Both the position numbers and the translations under genes were made by a program. This document shows positions 23,619 to 31,367 of a stretch of DNA of 31,367 nt, piece after piece. The stretch spans positions 1 through 31,367 of the forward strand of contig CBFHWB010000034.1 in the NCBI GenBank assembly GCA_965659285.1, given 5' to 3'. Below the pieces are notes generated by a model. The model saw only the letters and a list, made by a program, of their open reading frames with translations, ran no database searches and had not been told where the DNA came from. This stretch comes from UBA8108 sp965659285. GTDB lineage: Bacteria > Planctomycetota > UBA8108. The number at the start of each line of letters is the position of its first letter. Position 1 is the first letter of the stretch.

Positions 23619-26600
23619 ATGCCCCACCGTTATCGAACGCTCATCCTGCTGGCCTGCATATTCCCGGCTCTTTTCATTGAGCGCCCGGCTCTTGGCGGAG
23701 ATGGCGAACTGGTCATCGAGGAAGACTTTGAGGGGGGGCTTCCCGGAGACGTTGGTGTTGTCACCCAGAGCAACGGTCGGATCGAGGTCATTGATGACGG
23801 CAGCGGAGACAACCAGGTTCTCTCCCTGACACAGGCAGAAGGAAACCAGGGCGCCTGGGCGTGGTTTCCGCAGGAATTTGAGCTTGGCGAGCGGCGTGTT
23901 GAGATCGAGTTCGATCTCTTCATCGGACGCGGAACCAGCGCGGTTCCTGCCGATGGCGCGGCCGTCATTTTCCAATTCGACAACGACCTGCAGGCCTTCG
24001 GCAATATCGGCGGAGACCTTGGCGTCGGCAACCTCCGGGGCGCGGGAGGCAGCTACGAATACATCGCGCTCGGCTTTGACATCTGGGACAACGGCGAAGC
24101 CGACCGGGAGACCCACTGTGACGGCCGCCACGGGGCGCAGGCGACCTGCGATGTCGAGGTTATCCAGAACCAGGCCTCTCCACACCTTGCGGTGCCGCCG
24201 GCCGTCGGCGATCCCCCTGACTTCATCTCGAGCGCGGCCGTCTACGGCTCACCGAACGTCGCCACCCACACCGGCAATGAGACCTTCGACCCGGACGACC
24301 TCATCCATGTCTCGATCATCTTTGACGCCGGGGTCATGAGGGTGCGAATGGCCGGCGGGTGGACCGACCTGCCCAGCCGTGGCGGTGAATTTTTCGAGGA
24401 GATGATCGTTCTTGATTACACGACCCAGGATTTTCCCCGGCGCCCGGCCAACATCGGCTTCGCGGCTACCACCGGAGGCGCCAACGCCTGGCAGTGGATC
24501 GACAACCTCGTCGTACGCGAAGGTGACACCCGGGTAAGACAGGAGCCCGAGCCTCCACTCTCCGAGGGCGGCATCAACTGCGGCTCCCGCCGTGTAAACG
24601 CGACCAACGAGATTGGTTTCTCGTTCCTGGCAGACCGGCTCTTCGGAGCCGAGGTCAGCCGCGAGGGCGACCTGGAGGAAGACCTCAGCGTCATCGTCTC
24701 CGCCTTCGGCCGCGTCCCCGCTGGCAATGACACCGCCAATACGAACCTGCGGCCGATCGACCTCTCGAACCTCGATGGCGGCGCGATCAACACCTCCCGG
24801 CTCTTCATCAACGAAGCATCCTCCGATGTCGGTATCGAGTACCGGGCCCATGTAGTTCCGGGCCGCTACGATGTCCACCTCTTCTGGAGTGAAAGTGCCG
24901 AGACCGCCATCAACAGTCTGGGCCAGGGAGTCCGGCTCTACAGCGTCTACCTGAACGAAGAGAAGGTGCTCTGCAATTGGAGCGCCGCCGCCGCCGCGGG
25001 AATCGGTACGGGCGACCCGAGGATCGCCTGCGCCGCCGCCCTCGACAAGGCTGCCGCCCGCGCCTTCCAGCTCGATGTCAACGGCCTGGAGGGTGAAGAC
25101 TATGGAGTCCTTCGGATCTACGTTGAAGACCTTGGAAACACCGCCGGCCTCAACGCCCTGGCCTTCCGGCGCGCGGGAGATGCCTCGGGAGAGCCCGTGA
25201 GCGGCGCGCTCGAGTGCATTGAGAAGGAACCGGGAGAATCCCCGCCCGGCACTCTGCTTGAAGACGACTTCGACGACCTCCTCGACCAGGAATGTCCCCC
25301 GGGGATGGTCTGCAACAGCAACAACTTCACTCCCCGGGTTGTTGACGGCCGCCTGAGGATCACCGATGACACCGTCGGGAGCACGGCCGCCACGGCCATC
25401 TACGAAGAAACCGTCAATGTCTGCGATTTCAAGATGGTCGCCGAATTCGACCTCTTCCTGGGCAACCCGGATGGAACCGAGGCCGCCGACGGAGCCGCCT
25501 TCTTCCTGCGCGAGGGCTCGGACACCACGGCGCTCGGCCCCGGCGGCGGAGGACTCGGACTTCCCGTTGGCGGAGCAGGCTTCGCCGTTGAGTTCGACAC
25601 CTGGAGTAACGGCGCCTGCTGCAATGAACCCTCGGGATTCAACACTCCCGACCAGTTCACCCATATCGGCATCCAGTCCTCGGGCATCGTCTCCGAGATC
25701 AACCACGTACAGTACAACCCGGACCTCAAACCGGTCGCCTTTGGCGGCACCGGCTGGCCGAACTTCTTCGATCCATCCGGGGTCAACGTACAGATCGAAT
25801 ACGATGCCGGCCACATCACGGTCTCCCTCTCGGGGTTCACCGCAGAGGGGGTTGACTTCGGACCGGAGATTGTCTGCGAAGCTGACCTGGTGCCGATCTT
25901 CGGAGCCGAGGCGGTCATTGGCTTCGCGGGAGGCACCGGCGGACGCACCCAGCACACCGACATCGACAACATCTATATCGATGCCGCCGAGGGAGACTCC
26001 GGCGGCGACAACGCGGTCAGCGAGGCCCTGGAACGTGCCCGACAGCTCTGGCGAGAAAGCCGCGGAGAGCTCTACATCAACTGCGGCGGTCCCCTGCTCG
26101 CCTGCTCTGCCACCCAGAACCCTGCCCCGGAGATGGTTGGAGCGAAGATAACCGGCGAGCGCGTTGTGTGGCTCGGCGACGAAGCGGCCCGGGGAAGCCT
26201 CGATGCAGCGGAAAACGAGTTCTTCACCGTCACCCCCCTGCCCAACAGCGATGGCAGCAACTCCGGCCTCCAGGTCGCCACAACTAATATGGGGTATTGG
26301 GATGCCCGCGGAACCACTCCCGGCATCAATGACGATGACCGGATCTTCCACACCGAGAGATGGGCGGACCAGGAATACCAGGTCCCGGTCGACAACGGAG
26401 AATACGAGGTCACGCTCTATTTCGCTAACTCCTATAGCGGCACCTCCGGCACCGGCTCGCGCTTCTTCCACGTAATTCTCGAGGGTGTCCAGCAGGACGG
26501 CTTTGAGCACTGTGACCTGATGAGCGACACCGGCTTCCGCGGCAGGGCGAACCCGGTCTTCGGCTTCGACAACCTGTACGACCCGGTGGGACACGCGGAG

Positions 26601-27278
26601 ATGCTCTACTCCTCGGATCCCTGCAATTTCGCCGAATGTGACAACAACGGAGCCCTCGGAGAAGACGACCCGGACTTCGACCGAATCCTTCCGGCTCGCG
26701 AATGCGGCAACGCCGCCGCCGCCGCGCTGCGCTACACCCTGTCCGTAGACGATGGGGCCCTGACGATCGCTCTCACCGAGCCCGATGCAGGCGCCGGCGA
26801 GCCCGCCTCGCCTGACCCGAGTCCAAAGATCTCCGGGATCTCCGTGCGCCGCACCGATGTAGCCCCGCCGCCGCCTGAGCGCTGCGACAACGGAATTGAT
26901 GATGACGAAGACGGCGCTACGGACTGCGATGACACGGACTGCGCCGATGCCGCCGGCTGCCAGGCTCCCGCGGGCCCGACCTTCGTTCGCGGAGATGCGA
27001 ATTCCGATGGCAGCATCAATCTCACCGACGGGGTCATCCCCCTGCTCTTCCTGTTCTCCGGCGGCGCGGCCCCTGCCTGCGCCGATGCCGCGGACACCAA
27101 CGACACCGGCAACATCGAGATCACCGACGCGATCATTATCTTCAGCTGGCTGTTCACCGGCGGCGCGCCGCCAGCCGCGCCATCTCCTGTGAGCCCTGGC
27201 TACTCGGCCGAGGAGTGCCGGGGAGACCCGACCGATGATGCGCTGGGCTGCGCGAGCCCATCTCCCGTCTGTCAGTAA
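23619..27278 (+). CDS. Giant secreted lectin-like / malectin-like protein with a dockerin tail
   Basis: The ATG at 23619 has GGAG six bases upstream and opens a signal peptide (MPHRYRTLILLACIFPAL); an in-frame extension to 23475 crosses the terminator and is rejected. The product is 1,219 residues. The order is lectin-like sandwich (about 30-300, with ADGAAVIFQF, ALGFDIWDNG, IGFAATTGGANAW) then malectin-like (about 315-517, GGINCGSRRVNATN). A second lectin-like domain (about 545-790, FAVEFDTWSNGACC) and a second malectin-like domain (about 815-1078, LYINCGGP, YEVTLYFANSYSG) follow, then one Asp/Cys-rich unit (1088-1106) and a dockerin (1121-1185). Malectin domains bind short glucose-type sugars. 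The C-terminal 110 residues nearly match those of the previous protein. No catalytic domain is visible. Confidence 0.85.
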   Translation: MPHRYRTLILLACIFPALFIERPALGGDGELVIEEDFEGGLPGDVGVVTQSNGRIEVIDDGSGDNQVLSLTQAEGNQGAWAWFPQEFELGERRVEIEFDLFIGRGTSAVPADGAAVIFQFDNDLQAFGNIGGDLGVGNLRGAGGSYEYIALGFDIWDNGEADRETHCDGRHGAQATCDVEVIQNQASPHLAVPPAVGDPPDFISSAAVYGSPNVATHTGNETFDPDDLIHVSIIFDAGVMRVRMAGGWTDLPSRGGEFFEEMIVLDYTTQDFPRRPANIGFAATTGGANAWQWIDNLVVREGDTRVRQEPEPPLSEGGINCGSRRVNATNEIGFSFLADRLFGAEVSREGDLEEDLSVIVSAFGRVPAGNDTANTNLRPIDLSNLDGGAINTSRLFINEASSDVGIEYRAHVVPGRYDVHLFWSESAETAINSLGQGVRLYSVYLNEEKVLCNWSAAAAAGIGTGDPRIACAAALDKAAARAFQLDVNGLEGEDYGVLRIYVEDLGNTAGLNALAFRRAGDASGEPVSGALECIEKEPGESPPGTLLEDDFDDLLDQECPPGMVCNSNNFTPRVVDGRLRITDDTVGSTAATAIYEETVNVCDFKMVAEFDLFLGNPDGTEAADGAAFFLREGSDTTALGPGGGGLGLPVGGAGFAVEFDTWSNGACCNEPSGFNTPDQFTHIGIQSSGIVSEINHVQYNPDLKPVAFGGTGWPNFFDPSGVNVQIEYDAGHITVSLSGFTAEGVDFGPEIVCEADLVPIFGAEAVIGFAGGTGGRTQHTDIDNIYIDAAEGDSGGDNAVSEALERARQLWRESRGELYINCGGPLLACSATQNPAPEMVGAKITGERVVWLGDEAARGSLDAAENEFFTVTPLPNSDGSNSGLQVATTNMGYWDARGTTPGINDDDRIFHTERWADQEYQVPVDNGEYEVTLYFANSYSGTSGTGSRFFHVILEGVQQDGFEHCDLMSDTGFRGRANPVFGFDNLYDPVGHAEMLYSSDPCNFAECDNNGALGEDDPDFDRILPARECGNAAAAALRYTLSVDDGALTIALTEPDAGAGEPASPDPSPKISGISVRRTDVAPPPPERCDNGIDDDEDGATDCDDTDCADAAGCQAPAGPTFVRGDANSDGSINLTDGVIPLLFLFSGGAAPACADAADTNDTGNIEITDAIIIFSWLFTGGAPPAAPSPVSPGYSAEECRGDPTDDALGCASPSPVCQ

Positions 27279-27287
27279 AACAGCGTC

Positions 27288-27324
27288 GCCGGCGGAGGCC
27301 TGCAGGCTTCAGGCTTCCGTCGGC
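27288..27324. terminator. Strong hairpin at the convergent gene ends
   Basis: A 14-bp stem (27288-27301 with 27311-27324, two G-U pairs on the plus-strand RNA) and a 9-base loop. It lies at the end of the giant protein gene and covers the last codons of the convergent ligase gene. There is no T-run on the plus side and only TTTT about 8 bases past it on the minus side. It may help end transcription from both directions. Confidence 0.5.
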
Positions 27325-28405
27325 CGACCGCTTTCCCCCTCGAGGATGAGGGCATCGACCACAGCCGAGGTGTCGCCGGTCTTCTCAAAGACTCGGCGCT
27401 GCCGGGCATAGCTTGACGGGCCACGGACCATCCGCTGGAGCAGCGGAACCTGGCCCGCGCTCCCGAGCCGGTCAAACACCGGGGCGAGATCCTCCAGCAA
27501 CTGTTCCATTGTCTCGGCGATGGGCCGCTGGGCTCCATCCTCGTCGACAATGGTCGTTCCCTCCATGCTGTAGCGCGCCGCCCGCCACTTGTTCTCCGTC
27601 ACAATCCTCGGGTGCAGGATCGGCAAGGTGACGCCTTCGTTGATCTGTCCCTGCAGGAAAACAATCAGAGCCTGCACCAGGGCGGCGACCGCCAGGTTTT
27701 CCCCCATCGTCGGCATCGCGTCACAAACCCTCACCTCCACCGTGCCGAAACCCGGGTGAGGCCGCACATCCCACCAGACCTCTCGAATGCTCTCGATTCC
27801 TTCGGAGCGGATCAGTGCGCCCACCAGNNNNNNNNNNGTCCGGCGGTTGGAAGCGTCTCGAAGATCTTGCTGCGGCAGGAAGCCAGCCCGGTGTCCTTCC
27901 CCTCCCAGAACGGAGAGCTCGCGCTCAGGGCGAGCAGGTGGGGCAGCCAGGGCTCCAGGTGGTTGATAATCTGTATCGCCGACTCCGCGTCCGGCACGCC
28001 GACGTGAACATGCAGGCCGAAGATCAACATCCGGCGGGCAGGCCACTGGACCTTGTCAACCAGCCGATGGTAGCGCTCATCTTCACTGACCTCCTGGTCC
28101 TCCCAGCGGGAAAAAGGATGGGTTCCCGCGCTGATGAGCGCCAGGCCGCGACGCCGCGCACACTCACGAACCCGCTCCAGCTTGGCGCCCAGGTCCGCCT
28201 CGGCCTCGCCAATGTCGGCGCACACATCGGAATTGATCTCGATGGTGGACTGGAGGAGCTCCTCCTTGAGCCAGCCGACCTCTCCACTGGAGTCGATGAG
28301 CTCGGCCGCGGCCGAGGTCAGCGCCCTTGTCTCCCTGTCAACCAGCTGAAGCTCTATCTCAACACCAAGAGTCGGTTCCGGACTACTATTGAATTCGAAC
28401 TCCAT
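27309..28405 (-). CDS. YbdK-type carboxylate-amine ligase (GCS2 family), interrupted by an assembly gap
   Basis: The N-terminal 189 residues (from ATG 28405) and the C-terminal 172 residues lie in different frames on either side of ten Ns. They are clearly one protein: LGVEIELQLVD (13-23), INSDVCADIG, the HVHVGV metal-site region (132-137) and FETLPTAG before the gap, then WWDVRPHPGFGTVEVRVCD after it. This is the glutamate-cysteine ligase 2 family, ATP-dependent enzymes that join an amine to a carboxylate; YbdK of E. coli has weak gamma-glutamylcysteine ligase activity. The two parts plus about 13 missing residues give about 374, near the 372 of YbdK. The frame change is an artefact of the gap size and not a true mutation. 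No clear ribosome site is visible. Confidence 0.88.
27828..27837. other. Assembly gap (ten Ns)
   Basis: Ten ambiguous bases inside the ligase gene. The reading frames on either side fit only if the true gap length leaves a remainder of 2 on division by 3, so ten is a placeholder. Confidence 0.95.
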
Positions 28406-28482
28406 AAGGCTGCAGTATACGGCAAGAGAAGAGCTCGTGAGCGTTTTTTGCTCCCCAGCCAGACGAGGAACGGAGCGCCGAG

Positions 28483-29325
28483 ATGGGCCCCGCAACAGAA
28501 GACCAGATCTACATCGGAACCTCCGGATGGTCCTACAAGGACTGGGACGGGCCCTTCTATCCGCAGGGCTGCAGCCAGGAGATGCGCCTGGCCCACTACG
28601 CCTCACGCTTCAGCTGCGTAGAGGTCGATTCAACCTTCTACGGCGTTCCGAAGAAGGAGACTGTACGCGCCTGGGCCGAACGCACCCCTGGCCGCTTCCG
28701 CTTCGCGCTCAAGGTGCCGGGTATCGTGACGCATGGAGCCCAGGGCTCTCGCCCGATCCTGGAGAATGTGCTCAAGGATCAAGGGGGACACCTGCCGGAC
28801 TTCCTTGAGACCGCGGCGCTCCTCGGCGACAAGCTCGGCCCTGTCCTCTTTCAGTTTCCCTATTTTCGCATCCGGGAAATGGAAGAGGAGGACTTCCTCG
28901 ATCGCCTCGAGGCGACCCTCGACCGGCTCCCCGCTGACCTCCGCTACGCAGTCGAGCTCCGCAACAAGGGTTGGATTGGGGCGCGTTATCTCGCTCTCCT
29001 GGGGCGCTACGGGGCCGCTGCCGTGCTGATCGACCACCCCTACATGCCCGGGCCGCGACAGCAGCTCGAGCTGGGGATGGTCACCACGGATTTCTGCTAC
29101 GCCCGGCTCCTGGGCGACCGGCGCTCCATCGCGAAAAAAACCTCCTCCTGGGACAGGCTGGTCGAGGACAAAGGGGACCGGGTAAAGCAATGGGCCGAGA
29201 CGCTTCACCTGGCAACCACCCGGCATGGAGCGGCCTCCGCCTGGGCCTTCTCCAACAACCACTTCGCCGGACACAGTCCCGGAACCAGCGCCCAGCTTAT
29301 ATCCCGGCTGCGTGATCTGCCCTGA
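28483..29325 (+). CDS. DUF72 (YecE-like) protein
   Basis: A 280-residue protein of the DUF72 TIM-barrel family, whose biochemical function is not established. Family phrases are visible: IYIGTSGWSYKDWDGPFYP at the start, VEVDSTFYGVPKKETVRAWAERTP, RFRFALKVP, LGPVLFQFPYF, YAVELRNKGW, DFCYARLLGDR, and the closing AWAFSNNHFAGHSPGTS, which gives the usual 'NN.xxGxxPxNA'-like end. The ATG has GGAG seven bases upstream. It is divergent from the ligase gene with only 77 bases between the starts, so the two promoters must share that space. Confidence 0.92.
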   Translation: MGPATEDQIYIGTSGWSYKDWDGPFYPQGCSQEMRLAHYASRFSCVEVDSTFYGVPKKETVRAWAERTPGRFRFALKVPGIVTHGAQGSRPILENVLKDQGGHLPDFLETAALLGDKLGPVLFQFPYFRIREMEEEDFLDRLEATLDRLPADLRYAVELRNKGWIGARYLALLGRYGAAAVLIDHPYMPGPRQQLELGMVTTDFCYARLLGDRRSIAKKTSSWDRLVEDKGDRVKQWAETLHLATTRHGAASAWAFSNNHFAGHSPGTSAQLISRLRDLP

Positions 29326-29456
29326 AACGGGCTCCTTTATCTTGAATCAGGACCCCAAAGTGTCGACAATCTATCTTTCACAAGGAGCTTTGCGGCATTG
29401 ACGCCGCGGCCGGCTCCCGGCTTCATAAAATCGGTCTAATACGAGGAAGACATACC

Positions 29457-30704
29457 ATGGCAAGGCTCGCGATCCTTCTAGTCTGTATTTTCTGCATCAC
29501 CAACACCCTGCGAGCGGCTGATGACAAGAGCCGTGATATCGATGCCGGCTTCGGTGAGTGGAAGACTCTCTTTGACGGCAAGAGCACCAAGGGCTGGCAG
29601 AACGCCAAGCCGAAGCGACAGGCTGGAGGCAAGAACCTCTGGGCCGCTGAGGATGGCGCCCTCGCCAATATCCGGGGCGGAGTCAATGACATCTGCACCG
29701 TGGAAGAGTTCACCGATTACGAACTCGAGATCGACTACAAGATCCCCCCGAAGGGCAACAGCGGCGTGTACCTGCGCGGCACCTGCGAGGTACAGATCTT
29801 CGACAGCTTCGGCAAAGCTGACAAGGATCTCTCGAAGGCCGATTCAGGCGCGATCTACGGCGTCGGTTACGTAGCCCTGAAAAACGCCCAGAAGAAACCC
29901 GGCGAATGGAACACCTATCGCATCATCCACGTCGGACACAGGATCACAGTCTGGCACAACGGCGTGCTGATCCAGGACAACGTCTACCAGGACAAGTTCA
30001 CCGGGGGCGCAATGGGAGTCTATCCCGGCACCAACCGGAAGCTCACCCCGAAGAAGGGGCCCCTCATGCTCCAGGGCGACCACGGCAAGGTCTGGTACAG
30101 GAACATCCGGATCAGGCCTCTCTGTGCCGGCGAAGGCTGGACAGCGCTGTGGAACGGCAAGGATCTGAGTGAATTCACCGCGAAGAACGACCGGCGGGCC
30201 AAGAAGGGGCTGCGCTGGGCCGTTGAGGATAACGCCTTCACCAACACGGCCGCCGGCGGCGGCGGCCATGACATCTGGACCAAGGGTTCTTACGGAAACT
30301 TCCTCGCCTTCTACCAGTACCGCAGCGACCCGAAAATTCACGGCGGCAACAGCGGCTTCTACCTGCGCGACCAGTGGGAGATCCAGATTCACGGGCCCAG
30401 GGGCGACGGCCGGAAAGAAGGCAAGCATGGCGATGGCGCGCTCTATTCCTACTATCCTCCGGCAAAGCTTTCCAACAACGGGAAAAACCGCTGGAACACG
30501 ATGTGCGTCAAGCTGGTCGACAACAAGATCTCTGTCTGGCAGAACGGCATCCTCATCCATGACAACACATCGGTGCCCACCCGCACCGACAACCACAGGG
30601 TGAAGCCGCCGGTTTTCAGCAAGGCGCCGTTCAAGCTGCAGGGCGACCATGGCAAGGTCTGGTTCGCCAATATGAAGATTCTCCCTCTTCCTGACAGCAA
30701 GTAA
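29457..30704 (+). CDS. Exported protein with two 3-keto-disaccharide hydrolase (DUF1080) domains
   Basis: A 415-residue exported protein. The signal peptide is about residues 1-20 and is cut before ADDK. Two DUF1080 domains follow: about 33-222 (WKTLFDGKSTKGWQNA, GNSGVYLRGTCEVQIFDS, GPLMLQGDHGKVWYRNIRI) and about 226-411 (WTALWNGKDLSEF, GNSGFYLRDQWEIQIHGP, FKLQGDHGKVWFANMKI). The paired end phrases LQGDHGKVW show an internal duplication. The fold is a lectin-like beta-sandwich seen in 3-keto-glycoside hydrolases and is abundant in Planctomycetota. It is followed after 44 bases by the PQQ-like protein on the same strand, likely in one operon. The start has GAGGAAGA about 9 bases upstream. Confidence 0.9.
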   Translation: MARLAILLVCIFCITNTLRAADDKSRDIDAGFGEWKTLFDGKSTKGWQNAKPKRQAGGKNLWAAEDGALANIRGGVNDICTVEEFTDYELEIDYKIPPKGNSGVYLRGTCEVQIFDSFGKADKDLSKADSGAIYGVGYVALKNAQKKPGEWNTYRIIHVGHRITVWHNGVLIQDNVYQDKFTGGAMGVYPGTNRKLTPKKGPLMLQGDHGKVWYRNIRIRPLCAGEGWTALWNGKDLSEFTAKNDRRAKKGLRWAVEDNAFTNTAAGGGGHDIWTKGSYGNFLAFYQYRSDPKIHGGNSGFYLRDQWEIQIHGPRGDGRKEGKHGDGALYSYYPPAKLSNNGKNRWNTMCVKLVDNKISVWQNGILIHDNTSVPTRTDNHRVKPPVFSKAPFKLQGDHGKVWFANMKILPLPDSK

Positions 30705-30748
30705 GAGGGCACACCGGAAAACGGAAACTAATTTACGGAGCAACCACT

Positions 30749-31367
30749 ATGTCACGATCAATCCTGGCGCTTCTGCTCTTCTCAGGCCTTCTTGCCCGCA
30801 GCGCGGAGGGCGCCGATGACTGGCTGCGTTTCAGAGGGCCGGATGGTTCCGGCGCCTCCCCCGCCACCGGCCTCGCGCTGACCTGGGGAGATGGAAAAAA
30901 CGTACTCTGGGAAGCGAAGCTCCCGGGGCGCGGGGCATCGAGCGTGATCATCGTAGGGGATCGCGCCTTCCTCACCTGCTACAGCGGCTACGGCCTCGAC
31001 AAGAACAATCCGGGCGACAAGGGCGACCTGAAGCTTCACCTGGTCTGCTACGATGCTCACAAGGGCTCGAAGCTCTGGGACCAGTCGGTGAAATCGACCG
31101 AGAGCGTTCAGGGCTACGGCCGTTTCGTCGCCCTGCACGGCTACGCCTCATCGACGCCGGCGAGCGACGGCCGCTCGGTCTACGCCTTTTTCGGCCCCAA
31201 CGGCGTCATCGCCTATGACCTCGAGGGCAAGCTCCTGTGGCGAAAGAAGCTCGGCAAGAAAACTCATGTGTTCGGCACGGCCAATTCCCCGGTTCTTTAT
31301 GAAAACCTGGTGATCATCAATGCCGGGGTCGAAAGCGGACGCCTGGTCGGCCTCGACAAGAAGTCCG
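30749..31367 (+). CDS. Exported PQQ-like beta-propeller protein, N-terminal part
   Basis: The frame starts at ATG 30749 with GGAG eight bases upstream and runs off the right edge; 206 residues are seen. A signal peptide (SRSILALLLFSGLLARSAEG) is followed by DDWLRFRGPDGSGASP, the usual opening of planctomycete PQQ-repeat proteins. Then come blades with LWEAKLPGRGASSVIIVGDRAFL, LHLVCYDAHKGSKLWDQ, SDGRSVYAFFGPNGVIAYDLEGKLLW and ANSPVLYENLVIINAG. The last phrases are the repeat form 'AxDxxGxxxW'. The same fold is found in BamB and quinoprotein dehydrogenases. Only part is visible, so the choice between them is open. Confidence 0.88.
   Translation, partial: MSRSILALLLFSGLLARSAEGADDWLRFRGPDGSGASPATGLALTWGDGKNVLWEAKLPGRGASSVIIVGDRAFLTCYSGYGLDKNNPGDKGDLKLHLVCYDAHKGSKLWDQSVKSTESVQGYGRFVALHGYASSTPASDGRSVYAFFGPNGVIAYDLEGKLLWRKKLGKKTHVFGTANSPVLYENLVIINAGVESGRLVGLDKKS

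Noticed and set aside
22914..24185. A 423-codon minus-strand open frame crossing the terminator between the giant genes
   Set aside because: It spans the end of one gene, a terminator and the signal peptide of the next. Its protein is low-complexity Val/Ala/Gly sequence without family features.
24249..26594. A 781-codon open frame antisense to the second giant protein
   Set aside because: It is the mirror of a GC-rich, Asp/Gly/Ala-rich gene, where stop codons are rare on the other strand. It has no ribosome site, no recognisable domain, and the sense frame has clear domains and a signal peptide.
12614..27278. A cellulosome locus
   Set aside because: Dockerin tails are present, but there is no cohesin, scaffoldin or glycoside-hydrolase domain. 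The dockerin type is one widespread in planctomycetes outside cellulosomes.
27812..28046. A true frameshift or pseudogene in the YbdK-type ligase
   Set aside because: The frame change coincides exactly with ten placeholder Ns, and both halves are well conserved.
29398..29431. A promoter for the DUF1080 gene (TTGACG with a downstream TAAAAT)
   Set aside because: The spacer would be 22 bases, too long for a normal sigma-70 promoter, and no better -10 is in range.

Overview
The window looks like a draft-genome or metagenome-assembled contig from a GC-rich, Gram-negative-type bacterium, most likely a Planctomycetota member. The evidence for that lineage is indirect: large secreted lectin-like and malectin-like proteins that end in a type I dockerin tail of the form found widely in planctomycetes, a tandem 3-keto-disaccharide hydrolase (DUF1080) protein followed by a PQQ-like beta-propeller protein, an alpha-2-macroglobulin-like exported protein, and several lipoproteins. 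A run of ten Ns at 27828-27837 marks an assembly gap. No rRNA, tRNA, CRISPR array, phage gene or transposase was seen.

Layout. 1-2713: the N-terminal end of an exported macroglobulin-like protein (minus), a stand-alone GAF-domain protein (plus), a small lipoprotein (minus), about 560 bp without a gene, and a GT2 glycosyltransferase (minus). 2846-4511: arfB and pyrC, read as pyrC-arfB and probably on into the glycosyltransferase. 4815-8416: the conserved protein-quality-control run tig-clpP-clpX. 8600-12642: the conserved run rpmE2-prfA-prmC-murA (ribosomal protein L31, release factor 1, its methyltransferase, and the first committed step of peptidoglycan synthesis).

12614-19498 is a four-gene minus-strand cluster of exported proteins: a TPR lipoprotein, two adjacent and overlapping paralogues of a family I do not recognise, and a secreted endonuclease/exonuclease/phosphatase-fold protein with a dockerin tail. 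Divergent from it, 19803-27278 holds two giant secreted modular proteins of about 1,210-1,220 residues each. They share a nearly identical Asp/Cys-rich linker plus dockerin C-terminus and are separated by a strong intrinsic terminator. 27309-31367 holds a YbdK-type carboxylate-amine ligase interrupted by the gap, a DUF72 protein, a double-domain DUF1080 protein and the start of a PQQ-like beta-propeller protein.

The housekeeping half is ordinary in gene order but carries unusual extensions. Trigger factor has a roughly 67-residue acidic N-terminal leader, L31 has a roughly 90-residue low-complexity C-terminal tail, and MurA has two extra glycines in its catalytic loop. The accessory half is best read as a cell-surface or extracellular carbohydrate-recognition locus. 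The most novel parts are the paralogous pair at 15058-17440 and the shared dockerin tail on three proteins that have no cohesin or polysaccharide-degrading domain beside them.
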